Assembly (NCBI RefSeq): GCF_947500995.1
Contig: NZ_CANMUA010000008.1
Coordinates: forward strand, 1-64,000
Reading direction: 5' to 3'
Source: an uncultured Serinicoccus sp.
Lineage (GTDB): Bacteria; Actinomycetota; Actinomycetes; Actinomycetales; Dermatophilaceae
DNA length: 64,000 nucleotides
The notes under the pieces are model-generated. The model searched no databases. It was not told where the DNA came from and saw nothing but the letters and a program-made list of their open reading frames with translations. Each line of letters begins with the position of its first letter. The first letter of the stretch is position 1. Made by a program: the position numbers and the translations under genes. Shown in pieces: positions 16,548 to 25,185 of the stretch.

Positions 16548-17540
16548 CTAGGAGAGCTCCTCCAGGACCGCCGGGATGACCTCGTGCATGTCGCCGATGA
16601 CGGCATACCTCGCCTTGGTCACCATCGGGGCCTCGCCGTCGGTGTTGATCGCGATGATCGTCTTGGACGAGCTGCAGCCGGCCCAGTGCTGGATCGCCCC
16701 GCTGATGCCGCAGGCGAGGTAGAGGTCCGGCGCGATCCGGCTGCCGGTCTGCCCGACCTGCTCGTGGTGCGGACGCCAGCCGAGGCTGGTGACCACGCGC
16801 GAGACACCGACGGCACCGCCGAGCCGCGCCGCCAGGGCCTCGACGTCGTCGAACTGGTCCGCTCCCCCGACACCACGACCCGCGCCGACGACGACGTTGG
16901 CCCCGGTCAGGGCGGAGGTGTCCCCACCCTCCTTGGCCTCCACGCGCACCACCTGAGCGGCGAGGTCGGCCTCGGTCAGCTCGACCGCGACCTCCTCGAC
17001 GCGGGTCTCGCCGGGGCTCGGCGCCGGCTCCGGTGCCACGGCATGCCCGGCCACCGAGGCGATCGCGAGGCCGCCCTCGGCCTGCAGCGCGACGCGCTCC
17101 AGGACGGCGCCGCCGACGACCTGCCGCTCCACCTCGAGCGGCTCCTCCTGCACGACCGCCACGACGTTGCACGGCATCGGCACGCCGCGGGCCGCGGCGA
17201 CGTGGGCCAGCACCTCGTTGCCGCGTGCGGTCCCGGCCGCGACGAGGTATGCCGCTCCGCCCGCCTCCGCGGCGCCCTCGACGACCCGCGCCCAGGCGCG
17301 GGCGGCATACCGCTCCAGCCGGTGCTCCGGGGTGACGTGCAGCGTCCGCACCCCCTGCTCGCGGCAGTGCGCGAGCACCGCCTCGGGCGGCGCGCCCCCG
17401 CAGGGCAGGCCGACGAGCACGGCGTCGACGTCTTCGCCCGGCAGCGTCCGGGCGAAGGTGAGGACCTCCTGGGACACGACCGACAGCCCGGCGCCCTCAT
17501 CGCCCAGGTCCTCCGGCTCCACCACGACCAGCACGCTCAT
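16548..17540 (-). CDS. etfA: Electron transfer flavoprotein, alpha subunit
   Basis: 330 aa. FAD-binding alpha subunit; the C-terminal signature is clear (GRGVGGADQFDDVEALAARLGG, then GSRIAPDLYLACGISGAIQHWAG and KTIIAINTDGEAPM). The heterodimer EtfAB takes electrons from flavoprotein dehydrogenases and passes them to ETF:quinone oxidoreductase. It is the last gene of the operon dehydrogenase-etfB-etfA with 4-bp overlaps, so its likely partner is the dimethylglycine/sarcosine-dehydrogenase-like enzyme encoded upstream rather than acyl-CoA dehydrogenases. Confidence 0.95.
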   Translation of the reverse strand: MSVLVVVEPEDLGDEGAGLSVVSQEVLTFARTLPGEDVDAVLVGLPCGGAPPEAVLAHCREQGVRTLHVTPEHRLERYAARAWARVVEGAAEAGGAAYLVAAGTARGNEVLAHVAAARGVPMPCNVVAVVQEEPLEVERQVVGGAVLERVALQAEGGLAIASVAGHAVAPEPAPSPGETRVEEVAVELTEADLAAQVVRVEAKEGGDTSALTGANVVVGAGRGVGGADQFDDVEALAARLGGAVGVSRVVTSLGWRPHHEQVGQTGSRIAPDLYLACGISGAIQHWAGCSSSKTIIAINTDGEAPMVTKARYAVIGDMHEVIPAVLEELS

Positions 17541-18307
17541 CGCACGACTCCCAGCTCTCGCAGCACGTCGACCAGCCGCGGCGCGGCGGCCTTCCCCTCG
17601 CCGAGCACCTCGACGTTGCTCGCCGGTGGCGGCAGCACGCGCAGCCCCAACCGGCCGCTGCCCTGGGGCACGCCCGAGGGCTCCAGCACCTCCACGCGCG
17701 CCTTCTTGGCCTTCATCCGGCCGCTGATGTTGGGGTAGCGCGGCTCGACCCCGCCCTCCCAGACGGTGAGCACCGCCGGCAGCGGGACGTCGAAGACCTC
17801 CGTCGGCCCCGAGACGCTGGAGCGCACGTCGAGCCGGTCGCCGACGACCGCGACCTCCTGCGCCCCGGCCACGACGGGTCGGTCCAGCAGGTGCGCCAGC
17901 CGGATCCCGACCTGGTGGTCGCCGGTGTCCGCGGCGTCGTTGCCGACGAGCACGAGGTCGAACGGCCGCCCCTCGCTCTCGCGGGCCCGGACGACCTCGG
18001 CGATGGCGGCCGCCACGTCGGCCGGCCCGTAGTCGTCGGCGGGGGCGTCGATGCGCACCGCCTCGTCAGCCCCGACCGCGAGCGCGGCGCGCAGCTGCTC
18101 GACGCTGTCGTCGTCGCCGAGGGTGAGGACGGTGACCGAGCCGCCGGTGTCGCCCGCGACGGAGACCGCGATCTCGACGGCGCACTCCTCGTGGCTGCTC
18201 ATGGTGTAGCCGGCGTAGCGTCCGTCGACGCCGCTGCCGTCGGCGCTCAGGACGACCTCGCCCGAGGTGTCGGGCACCCGCTTGACGCAGACCAGGACGT
18301 CGGTCAT
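17537..18307 (-). CDS. etfB: Electron transfer flavoprotein, beta subunit
   Basis: 256 aa. It starts MTDVLVCVKRVPDTSGEV and contains the family features YTMSSHEECAVEIAVSVA, VLVGNDAADTGDHQVGIRLAHLL and MKAKKARVEVL. It is the AMP-binding subunit that docks the partner dehydrogenase. Its ATG overlaps the dehydrogenase stop and its stop overlaps the etfA start, showing translational coupling. Confidence 0.95.
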   Translation of the reverse strand: MTDVLVCVKRVPDTSGEVVLSADGSGVDGRYAGYTMSSHEECAVEIAVSVAGDTGGSVTVLTLGDDDSVEQLRAALAVGADEAVRIDAPADDYGPADVAAAIAEVVRARESEGRPFDLVLVGNDAADTGDHQVGIRLAHLLDRPVVAGAQEVAVVGDRLDVRSSVSGPTEVFDVPLPAVLTVWEGGVEPRYPNISGRMKAKKARVEVLEPSGVPQGSGRLGLRVLPPPASNVEVLGEGKAAAPRLVDVLRELGVVR

Positions 18308-20904
18308 CAGGCCACCCCCACCGGCTCGACCGCCGCGGCGGACTGGGCTGTGCCGCCGTCGGCGGAGGGCTGCTCGAGCTCGGCGTACCGGCCCTTGACC
18401 CGCAGGTTGTCCGGGTCGAGCAGCGGGGTCGCGTCCACGCTGGCGACGGTCACCGGGTAGAGCTCCTCCATGTAAGACACGGCCAGCTCGGTGCCGACCA
18501 CCGCCTGCTCGGGGGGCAGGAAGGCCATGAGCACGTGCGTGCCGAGACTGGGGGCGGAGGCCGCCGAGGTGACGTAGGGGTGGTGCCCGTGCCCGTCGGT
18601 GAGGGGCTCACCGTCGCGGCCCAGGATCGGCTCGCCACCGAGCATGTAGCGCTTGACCCCGCTCGCCGAGGTGTGGTCGTCGACGGTCAGTGCGCAGAGC
18701 ACCGCCTTCGGCGGCTGCCCCGCCTGGGCCAGCACCGCCTCCTTGCCGATGAAGTCGGCGTCCTTGACCTTGGGCCGCTCCATGCCGGTCTCGGAGAGGG
18801 TGCGCTCGGCGTCCAGCTCGGCACCGTAGGCGCGGTAGCCCTTCTCGATCCGCCCGGTGGCGGTGTAGACCCCGATGCCGACGGGCACGACCCCGTGCTC
18901 GCGCCCGGCCTCGATGAGCCGCTCCCACAGCTGCGCGCCGGTCTCGATCGGCACGTAGAGCTCCCAGCCGAACTCGCCGACGTAGGAGATGCGCGAGGCC
19001 AGCACCGACAGGTCGCCCACCTCGATGAGCCGGCAGGTGCCGAAGCGGAAGGTCTGCGGCGAGAGGTCGTCGTCGGTGAGCGCACCGAGCACCTCACCGG
19101 CGCGCGGACCCCATACCCCGATCGTGGAGTATGCCGAGGTCAGGTCGACGAGCGAGGCCCCCTCGGGCAGGTGGTCGGCGAACCACTTCTTGTCCACCAT
19201 GCCGTGCGCCCCGCCGGTGACGACCCGGAACCGGTCGTGCGCCAGCCGCATCACCGTGAGGTCGGAGCGGAAGCCGCCCGTCTCGTCCAGCACGGGGGTG
19301 TAGACCACCCGCCCGATCGCGACGTCGGCCTGCGCGACGATGATGCGCTGCACCGCGTCGAGCGCGGCCGGACCGACGACGTCGAAGATCGCGAAGGCGG
19401 TGAGGTCGACGATGCCGCCGCGGGCCCGCATGGCCAGGTGCTCGGCGTTGATGATCGGGGACCACCAGCGGGCGTCCCACTCGTGCTCGCGGGGCATGAC
19501 GGCGTCGCCGAACTCCTCGAGCAGCGGCTCGTTGGAGGCGTACCACTGCGGGCGCTCCCACCCGGCGGCCTCGTAGAACACCGCCCCGAGCTCGCGCTGG
19601 CTGGCGTGCATCGGCGAGAGCCGGATGGGCCGGGAGCTCTGCCACTGCTCGGAGGGGTGCACGATGCCGTAGGTCTTGTTGAAGGCCTCGCTGGTGCGGG
19701 CGCGGACGTGGGCGCGGGTGCGCTGGTGGGGGTAGAAGCGGGCGATGTCGCTGTGCCCCAGGTCGATCTCGGGGTTGCCGTGGGTCATCCACTCGGCGAC
19801 CGCCCGGCCGACGCCGGGACCCTCCTTGATCCACACGGCGGCGCAGCTCCACAGGCCCTTGACCTCGGGCGTCTCCCCCAGCACCGGTGCGCCGTCCGGG
19901 GTGAGCGAGAGCAGGCCGTTGATGGCGTAGCGGATCTCGGCACGCTCGTCGCCGAGCAGCTCGGGCATGAGCTCCAGCGCCTGCTCGAGCTGGGGGTCGA
20001 AGTCGTCCTCGGTGAAGGGCATCTCGGTGGGCGACAGCTTGGCCTGCGCGATGGAGGGGATCTCGTCCGGCTCGTGCAGGATCGCGCGGTGCGCGTAGGA
20101 GCCGACCTCCATGTCCGAGCCGTGCTGGCGCTCGTAGCAGAAGGTGTCCATGTCGCGGATGATGGGGAAGCTGATCTCGCCGGGCTTCTCGGCGAGCGGC
20201 TCGCACGGGCCGACCGAGATCATCTGGTGCACGGCCGGGGTCAGCGGGATGTGCGCGCTGGCCATCCGCGCCAGCCGCGGGCTCCACACGCCGCAGGCGA
20301 TGACCACGACGGGGGCCTCGATGTCGCCCTTGTCGGTCTGCACGGCGCTGATCCGACCCTCGGTGACGGTCATCCCCGTCACCTCGACGTTGGCGACGGT
20401 GGTGAGCACGCCCTTGGCCTGGGCGTTCTCCCGCATGATCGTGCCGGCCCGCAGCGAGTCGACCACGCCGACGCTGGGCGTGTAGAAGCCGCCGACGATG
20501 ACGTCCGGGTCGAGGAAGGGCACCATCTCGGCGACCTCCTGCGGCGTCACCATCCGCGACTCGATGCCCCAGGCCTTGGCCGAGGACATCCGCCGTCGCA
20601 GCTCCTCCATCCGCTCCTCGGTGCGCGCGACCTCGATGCCCCCCGAGGTGGTGAGCACGCCCATCTCCTCGTACTGCCGCATCGAGTCCAGGGTCAGGTC
20701 GGTGATCTCCCGGCTGTGGTCCACCGGGAAGATGAAGTTGGAGGCGTGCCCGGTGGAGCCTCCGGGGTTGGGCAGGGGGCCCTTGTCGATCTGGACGATG
20801 TCGGTCCAGCCCAGCTCGGCGAGGTGGTGGACCAGCGAGTTGCCGACGATGCCGGCCCCGATGACGAGGACGTCGCAGCGGTCGGGGAGGGAGGAGGTGC
20901 TCAT
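18307..20904 (-). CDS. Dimethylglycine/sarcosine dehydrogenase-like flavoprotein with GcvT-type folate domain
   Basis: 865 aa, the usual length. Residues ~10-390 are a DAO-type FAD domain with VLVIGAGIVGNSLVHHLAE and GGSTGHASNF; His53 sits where the FAD-attaching His lies in this family. The C-terminal half (~430-850) is an aminomethyltransferase/GcvT-like folate-binding domain (GVWGPRAGEVLGALTDDDL, SYVGEFGWELYVP, KGYRAYGAELDAERTLSETGM). The enzyme should oxidise an N-methyl group of dimethylglycine or sarcosine, pass formaldehyde-level carbon to tetrahydrofolate and electrons to EtfAB, encoded directly downstream. Two GTTGCG-type operator copies lie just upstream. A long opposite-strand frame (18535-21465) is a shadow. 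Confidence 0.88.
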   Translation of the reverse strand: MSTSSLPDRCDVLVIGAGIVGNSLVHHLAELGWTDIVQIDKGPLPNPGGSTGHASNFIFPVDHSREITDLTLDSMRQYEEMGVLTTSGGIEVARTEERMEELRRRMSSAKAWGIESRMVTPQEVAEMVPFLDPDVIVGGFYTPSVGVVDSLRAGTIMRENAQAKGVLTTVANVEVTGMTVTEGRISAVQTDKGDIEAPVVVIACGVWSPRLARMASAHIPLTPAVHQMISVGPCEPLAEKPGEISFPIIRDMDTFCYERQHGSDMEVGSYAHRAILHEPDEIPSIAQAKLSPTEMPFTEDDFDPQLEQALELMPELLGDERAEIRYAINGLLSLTPDGAPVLGETPEVKGLWSCAAVWIKEGPGVGRAVAEWMTHGNPEIDLGHSDIARFYPHQRTRAHVRARTSEAFNKTYGIVHPSEQWQSSRPIRLSPMHASQRELGAVFYEAAGWERPQWYASNEPLLEEFGDAVMPREHEWDARWWSPIINAEHLAMRARGGIVDLTAFAIFDVVGPAALDAVQRIIVAQADVAIGRVVYTPVLDETGGFRSDLTVMRLAHDRFRVVTGGAHGMVDKKWFADHLPEGASLVDLTSAYSTIGVWGPRAGEVLGALTDDDLSPQTFRFGTCRLIEVGDLSVLASRISYVGEFGWELYVPIETGAQLWERLIEAGREHGVVPVGIGVYTATGRIEKGYRAYGAELDAERTLSETGMERPKVKDADFIGKEAVLAQAGQPPKAVLCALTVDDHTSASGVKRYMLGGEPILGRDGEPLTDGHGHHPYVTSAASAPSLGTHVLMAFLPPEQAVVGTELAVSYMEELYPVTVASVDATPLLDPDNLRVKGRYAELEQPSADGGTAQSAAAVEPVGVA

Positions 20905-20919
20905 GGTCGCCCTTCTGGT

Positions 20920-20955
20920 GGTGCGTATCGCGCAACCGTGCGCGTATCACGCAAC
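20920..20955. promoter_or_regulatory. Two tandem copies of the GTTGCG-type operator before the dehydrogenase gene
   Basis: On the minus strand the copies read GTTGCGCGATACGCACC (20936-20920) and GTTGCGTGATACGCGCA (20955-20939), 19 bp apart, 16-52 bp upstream of the ATG at 20904. The same 17-bp pattern covers the starts of the iclR gene at 21875 and the metF-like gene at 36172. Confidence 0.65.
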
Positions 20956-21080
20956 CAGTCTCATCCCGGGGGCACGAGGTGTCAAGGGTCCGCGCGGTCC
21001 GACGGGCACCCTGCGCGGCGACCTGCGGGTATGCCGCCGCCGCGCGCCGTGGTGCCCGTCCCGGCGGCTGGCGGCGCGGC

Positions 21081-21875
21081 TCAGGCCGCGTGCCAGCCCA
21101 GCCGGGCCGAGACGTCGCCGGCCGCCTGCAGGAGCAGCGGCACGATCTCATCGACGCGGGCCTGGTCGATCCGGAAGCTCGGCCCGGAGACGCTGACCGA
21201 GGCGCACACCTCCCCGTGCGCGTTGCGCACCGGTGCCGCCACCGCGGTCAGCCCGACGTCCAGCTCGTCGCGGGCGACGGCATACCCGTGGGCGACGACC
21301 TCGACGACCAGCTCCTCGAGCCGGCGAGGGTCGGTCACGGTCGCGTCGGTGTATGCCGTGAGCTCCCCCCAGGTGGCGCGTCGCTCGGTCGGGGACAGCT
21401 CGCTCACGAGGACCCGGCCGTTGGAGGTGGCGTGCAGCGGGATGTGCTGTCCGACCCAGTTGTAGGAGGTGATCGTCGAGGGACCGATGACCTGGTCGAT
21501 GTAGAGCGCCGAGCGGTCGCCGAGCACGGCGAGGTTGACCGTCTCGTTGGTCTGCGAGGCCAGCAGGCGGCAGACCGGGCGCGCCTCCTGCACGAGGTCG
21601 AGCCGGGCGCTGGTCGCCCCGGCCAGGCGCAGGATGCCCACCCCCAGCCGGACGCGGCCGCGCTCGGTCGGCTGCTCGACGAGGTCGTGGGCGGCGAGGG
21701 CCGCGACGAGCCGGCTCGCGGTCGACTTGTGCACCCCCAGCTGGGCGCCGATCTCCCCGACCCCGGCCTCGCCGCGGGCCAGGATCTCCAGGATGGTCAG
21801 CGCCCGGTCGACGGACTGGACGGCCCCCTGGCTGCGGGGCTCACCGGCGGGCGAGACGTCACTGTCGTTGCGCAT
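21081..21875 (-). CDS. IclR-family regulator, probable controller of the dehydrogenase-etf operon
   Basis: 264 aa. N-terminal winged HTH (VQSVDRALTILEILARGEAGVGEIGAQLGVHKSTASRLVAAL) and C-terminal IclR effector domain (ETVNLAVLGDRSALYIDQV, IPLHATSNGRVLVSEL, GYAVARDELDVGLTAVAAPV). It lies immediately upstream of, and on the same strand as, the dehydrogenase-etfBA operon. A TAGGGT box ends 6 nt before the ATG, so the transcript is probably leaderless, and a GTTGC-N7-GCAAC palindrome overlaps both the box and the start codon, indicating autoregulation. Confidence 0.9.
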   Translation of the reverse strand: MRNDSDVSPAGEPRSQGAVQSVDRALTILEILARGEAGVGEIGAQLGVHKSTASRLVAALAAHDLVEQPTERGRVRLGVGILRLAGATSARLDLVQEARPVCRLLASQTNETVNLAVLGDRSALYIDQVIGPSTITSYNWVGQHIPLHATSNGRVLVSELSPTERRATWGELTAYTDATVTDPRRLEELVVEVVAHGYAVARDELDVGLTAVAAPVRNAHGEVCASVSVSGPSFRIDQARVDEIVPLLLQAAGDVSARLGWHAA

Positions 21876-21887
21876 GCCGCAACCCTA
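21867..21887 (-). promoter_or_regulatory. Leaderless promoter overlapped by a GTTGC-N7-GCAAC operator (iclR)
   Basis: The palindrome GTTGCGGCATGCGCAAC (minus strand, 21883-21867) is centred on the start codon. The -10 TAGGGT (21887-21882) partly overlaps it. A bound regulator would block RNA polymerase directly. Confidence 0.6.
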
Positions 21888-21940
21888 CGCGCCCTGCGCA
21901 CAGATCGGGGGCGGACCCCGCCGGGCTGCAACCACCTCGG

Positions 21941-22651
21941 TCAAGGCACCGTCCGCAACCGCTGCGCCTCGAGTCCGTCCAGCAGCAGGTCGAGGGTGAA
22001 CTCGAACTCCGCCTGGCTGTCGCACCACCCGAGGACGTCCCCGTCGGCGGCGTGCAGCTCCGAGGCCACCATGGCGCTCAGGTGCGGCAGCGCGTCGGCC
22101 ATCGCCGTCAGCTCGGCCTCCGAGAGGTCGACGTCCGTGCTGCCCCCGGCCGTGACGGGCGAGAAGAGCTCCTGGGTGAAGCCGAGCGCCATCGACCCGA
22201 AGGAGTGCAGCGCTCGGTGCGCCAGGTCATACCCCACTCCCCCCTCGACCATCGTCGCCAGCACCTGCTCGAAGTAGGCGTAGACGCTCGGCGGCACCGA
22301 GGCGCGGCTGCTGACCAGTCCCGGGGTCCAGGGATGGCGCACCACGACCGTCCTCGCCGTGAGGAACCGCCGCCGGAGCGCGTCGCGCCAGTCGGCGTCG
22401 GCCGCCGCCTCCTCGCCCTGCGCCTCATCGGCCCGCGCCACGGCTGCCTCGATCTCGGCGACGACCGCCTCGACCAGGCCGTCGAGGAGAGCCTCCTTGC
22501 CCCGCACGTGGTGGTAGAGCGACATGGCCTCCACGCCCAGGTCGGCTGCCAGCCGGCGCATGGTCAGCGCCGGGACGCCGTCGGTGTCGGCGACGGCCAT
22601 GGCGGCCGACAGCACCCGCTCCCGGGTGAGGGGCGTCCTGCTCCGTGTCAC
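21941..22651 (-). CDS. TetR-family repressor
   Basis: 236 aa. The N-terminal HTH is typical (TRERVLSAAMAVADTDGVPALTMRRLAADLGVEAMSLYHHVRGKEALLDGL), and the C-terminal half looks like the TetR_C_1 ligand-binding domain found with tetracycline-type and multidrug regulators. The start is GTG with GGAGG 5 nt upstream. It is divergent from the DUF4386 membrane protein gene, and two TTAC-N3-GTA sites lie between them, so it most likely represses itself and that neighbour. Confidence 0.9.
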   Translation of the reverse strand: MTRSRTPLTRERVLSAAMAVADTDGVPALTMRRLAADLGVEAMSLYHHVRGKEALLDGLVEAVVAEIEAAVARADEAQGEEAAADADWRDALRRRFLTARTVVVRHPWTPGLVSSRASVPPSVYAYFEQVLATMVEGGVGYDLAHRALHSFGSMALGFTQELFSPVTAGGSTDVDLSEAELTAMADALPHLSAMVASELHAADGDVLGWCDSQAEFEFTLDLLLDGLEAQRLRTVP

Positions 22652-22687
22652 GTCGACCTCCGGGATCGGCTCGGCTCTTGACCTACC

Positions 22688-22716
22688 TTACATCGTATGG
22701 TTCCCTTACAACGTAA
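22688..22716. promoter_or_regulatory. Tandem TetR operator candidate
   Basis: TTACATCGTAT (22688-22698) and TTACAACGTAA (22706-22716) are 18 bp apart in the 87-bp TetR/DUF4386 divergent region. The second is a perfect TTAC-N3-GTAA palindrome and the first has one mismatch. They stand out as AT-rich in this GC-rich background. Confidence 0.65.
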
Positions 22717-22738
22717 GTCGCCCGCGAGAGGACCCGCC

Positions 22739-23440
22739 ATGACCACGACCACCAGCACACCGCCCCAGCCCGCCGCGCCGGGGCGGACCGCACCGCCCCT
22801 GGCGACGGCCCGCACCACGGGGTGGCTCTACCTCGGCCTGGGGGTGACCGGGATGCTCGGCTTCCTGCTCATCCGCCCTCGGGTCGTGGGAGCCGACGGG
22901 GCGAGCACCGTCGAGCTCCTGACCGCGCACGAGACCCTCGCCCGGGTCGGCGTCGTGGCCTACCTGGGCACCGTCGTCACCCAGGTCCTCGTCGCCCTGT
23001 GGTTCTTCCGGCTCTTCCGCCGCACCGACGCCTTCGTGGCGAGCACCCTGACCACGTTCGGTCTCTTCAACGCCAGCGTGGTGCTCGCCAGCGCCGCCGC
23101 GTCGGCCACGGCACTCGACCTGACGCCGCTGGGCCCCCAGGCCGCGGGTGAGGTGCACGCCCTCACCACGCTCGCGGAGAACCTCTGGGGTGTCGGCGCC
23201 GTCTTCTTCGGGCTCTGGCTGCTGCCCATGGGCATGCTCGCCCTGCGGGTGGGGATGCCGCGCCCGCTCGGGTGGGTGCTCCTCGTCGGTGGCGGGGGGT
23301 ATGTCGTCAGCTCGGTGCTCGGGTACCTCCTGCCCGACGCCGCGCTGGCTGCGGCGCTCCTCACGGTGCCCGCGACGGTGGGGGAGTTCTGGATGATCGG
23401 CTACCTGCTGCACGGGGGCGTCTTCCGCAGGGCCGCGTGA
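22739..23440 (+). CDS. DUF4386-family membrane protein
   Basis: 233 aa with about six hydrophobic segments after a ~25-residue Thr/Pro-rich start. The order of features (GWLYLGLGVTGMLGFLLIRPRVV, ARVGVVAYLGTVVTQVLVALWFFRLFR, GVGAVFFGLWLLPMGMLALR, PATVGEFWMIGYLLHGGV) matches the DUF4386 family, whose function is unknown. The ATG has GAGAGGA about 7 nt upstream. It is probably controlled by the divergent TetR gene. Confidence 0.82.
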   Translation: MTTTTSTPPQPAAPGRTAPPLATARTTGWLYLGLGVTGMLGFLLIRPRVVGADGASTVELLTAHETLARVGVVAYLGTVVTQVLVALWFFRLFRRTDAFVASTLTTFGLFNASVVLASAAASATALDLTPLGPQAAGEVHALTTLAENLWGVGAVFFGLWLLPMGMLALRVGMPRPLGWVLLVGGGGYVVSSVLGYLLPDAALAAALLTVPATVGEFWMIGYLLHGGVFRRAA

Positions 23441-23444
23441 GGGA

Positions 23445-23469
23445 GGTCCGCGCGGCCTCTGCGCGGACC
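23445..23469. terminator. Bidirectional hairpin between DUF4386 and the ECF sigma gene
   Basis: GGTCCGCGC and GCGCGGACC form a perfect 9-bp stem with a 7-nt loop between the two convergent stops. There is no T-tract, as is common for actinobacterial terminators. Confidence 0.6.
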
Positions 23470-23474
23470 GCAGC

Positions 23475-24716
23475 TCAGCGGTCCAGCTCCTCGATGAGGC
23501 CGTCGAGGTGGCGCTGCTCCCGCATGCTCCGCGTCAGCCTGGCCGCCTCGCCCCAGCTGCGCCGTGCGCCGTCGAGGTCACCGGCCCGGGCGAGCAGGTG
23601 CCCGCGCACCGCGGGCACGCGGTGCCACCTCCTGTCGGTCACCCGGTCCAGCACGGCCAGCCCGGCCGGGGCTCCCTCGACCTCCGCGGTCGCGGTGGCG
23701 AGGGCCACGGTGGTCGCGACCGACGGCGCGACGGCGTCCAGCATGCGGTAGAGGACGAGGATCTGTCGCCAGTCGGTGTCCTCCGGACGCGCGGCCTCGG
23801 CGTGCACCGCCGCGACGGCCGCCTGGAGCTGGAACTGACCCACCCCGCCGCGCGGCAGGCATACCTCGAGCAGGTGCACCCCCTCGCGGATGAGCGCGGG
23901 GTCCCACAGCCGCCGGTCCTGCCGCTCCAGCGGGACGAGGTCGCCGGCCGCGTCCGTCCGGGCCGGGGTGCGCGCCGCCGTGAGCAGCAGGAGCGCCAGC
24001 AGCCCGGCGTTCTCCGGGTCCTCCGGGCACGTGTCGTGGAGCACCCGCGCCAGCCGCAGGGCCTGCTCGACGAAGGCACCGTCCACGACGGTGTCACCGG
24101 AGCTGCGCTGGTGGCCCTCGGTGAAGACGAGCGAGACGACGTGGCGTAGGGCCGCCATGCGCTCCGGGAGCTCGGCAGGGTCGGGCGGCCCGAAGGTCGC
24201 GCCGCCGGAGGCCAGGGTGGCGCGTGCCCGGCTGATGCGCTGCGCCATCGTCGCCTCGGGCACGAGGAAGCCGGCCGCGATCTCCCGGGTGCTGAGTCCG
24301 CCCACGGCCCGCAGCGTCAGCGCCACCCGTGAGCTGGGCGACAGCACCGGGTGGTAGCACCGCAGCATCATCTCCATCACGTCGTCGGGGACGGTGACGG
24401 GCTCCTGCTCGTCCGTCGTGTGCACACCGCGGTGCAGCGCGTCCTCCTCGCGGGCGGCGACCTCCTCCCTGGCCTGCCGGGCCGCGTCGCTGCGCACCCG
24501 GTCGATGAGTCGACGGGACGCGACCCGCACCAGCCAGGCGCCCGGGTCGTCGGGCATGCCGTCCCGGGGCCACTGCTCGGCGGCCGCCAGCACGGCCTCC
24601 TGGGCGGCGTCCTCGCAGTCGCGCACATCACCGTGCCGGCGCGGCAGCGCCCTGACCACCCGCGGCCGGTGGGTGCGCCACGCCGCCTCCAGGGCAGGGT
24701 CAGTCGGCGTCGTCAC
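23475..24716 (-). CDS. ECF sigma factor with C-terminal TPR-like domain (ECF42 type)
   Basis: 413 aa, far longer than a simple ECF sigma. Region 2 is near the N-terminus (DCEDAAQEAVLAAAEQWPRDGMPDDPGAWLVRVASRRLIDRVR), region 4 is at ~115-190 (SRVALTLRAVGGLSTREIAAGFLVPEATMAQRISRAR), and the remaining ~220 residues are a helical, TPR-like extension (LLALLLLTAARTPAR, WRQILVLYRMLDAVAPS). This and the adjacent YciI/DGPF gene are the hallmarks of ECF42, which works without a classical anti-sigma. Of two adjacent GTGs, 24716 is better spaced from GGGAGG. It overlaps the 3' end of the YciI gene by 17 bp. Confidence 0.85.
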   Translation of the reverse strand: MTTPTDPALEAAWRTHRPRVVRALPRRHGDVRDCEDAAQEAVLAAAEQWPRDGMPDDPGAWLVRVASRRLIDRVRSDAARQAREEVAAREEDALHRGVHTTDEQEPVTVPDDVMEMMLRCYHPVLSPSSRVALTLRAVGGLSTREIAAGFLVPEATMAQRISRARATLASGGATFGPPDPAELPERMAALRHVVSLVFTEGHQRSSGDTVVDGAFVEQALRLARVLHDTCPEDPENAGLLALLLLTAARTPARTDAAGDLVPLERQDRRLWDPALIREGVHLLEVCLPRGGVGQFQLQAAVAAVHAEAARPEDTDWRQILVLYRMLDAVAPSVATTVALATATAEVEGAPAGLAVLDRVTDRRWHRVPAVRGHLLARAGDLDGARRSWGEAARLTRSMREQRHLDGLIEELDR

Positions 24717-25092
24717 CACCTCCCATGACCGGCCGCAGCTCGACGGTCTCGCCAGGGCCGCTGAAGGCCCGGGTGATCTCCTCGGCCCGCTCCTGCGACT
24801 CCACGTCGATGAGGAAGAACCCGGCGAGGTGCTCCTTGCCCTCGGCGTAGGGGCCGTCCGTGACGACCCGCTCCCCACCCGACCACCGGAAGAGCCGCGC
24901 GGCGGCCGGGTCGCCCAGCGCCTCGCCGCCGACGAGCTCGCCGCGGTCGCCGAGCTCGCCGAGCATCCGCTCGAAGTCGCCGTTGAGCCGCTCGCGCTCC
25001 TCCTGCGACTGCTCCTGGTAGGCGGGGAGGAAGTCGGACGTGGGGTGGCCCCAGGGCTGGGGGTTGGACTGGATGAGGATGACGTACTTCAT
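24700..25092 (-). CDS. YciI/DGPF-family protein paired with the ECF42 sigma factor
   Basis: 130 aa. YCII-related fold with the DGPF-type signature as TDGPYAEGKEHLAGFFLIDVES (DGPY instead of DGPF). Proteins of this family are encoded next to ECF42 sigma factors and are thought to be their regulated partners; the biochemical role is unsettled. The ATG has AAGGAG 6 nt upstream. The stop overlaps the sigma gene, so the two are co-translated. Confidence 0.85.
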   Translation of the reverse strand: MKYVILIQSNPQPWGHPTSDFLPAYQEQSQEERERLNGDFERMLGELGDRGELVGGEALGDPAAARLFRWSGGERVVTDGPYAEGKEHLAGFFLIDVESQERAEEITRAFSGPGETVELRPVMGGGDDAD

Positions 25093-25185
25093 GCGGGCTC
25101 CTTGGTCGTGGCGTGCGGTTACGCGCCGCCGGTCCGGCGACGTCCACCCAGGACGTCGGAGCGGGCGGGCGGATCTCGACATGGG

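Noticed and set aside
18535-21465. 976-codon plus-strand open frame
   Set aside because: It lies opposite the dimethylglycine-dehydrogenase-like gene and iclR; it has no recognisable domain and no ribosome-binding site.
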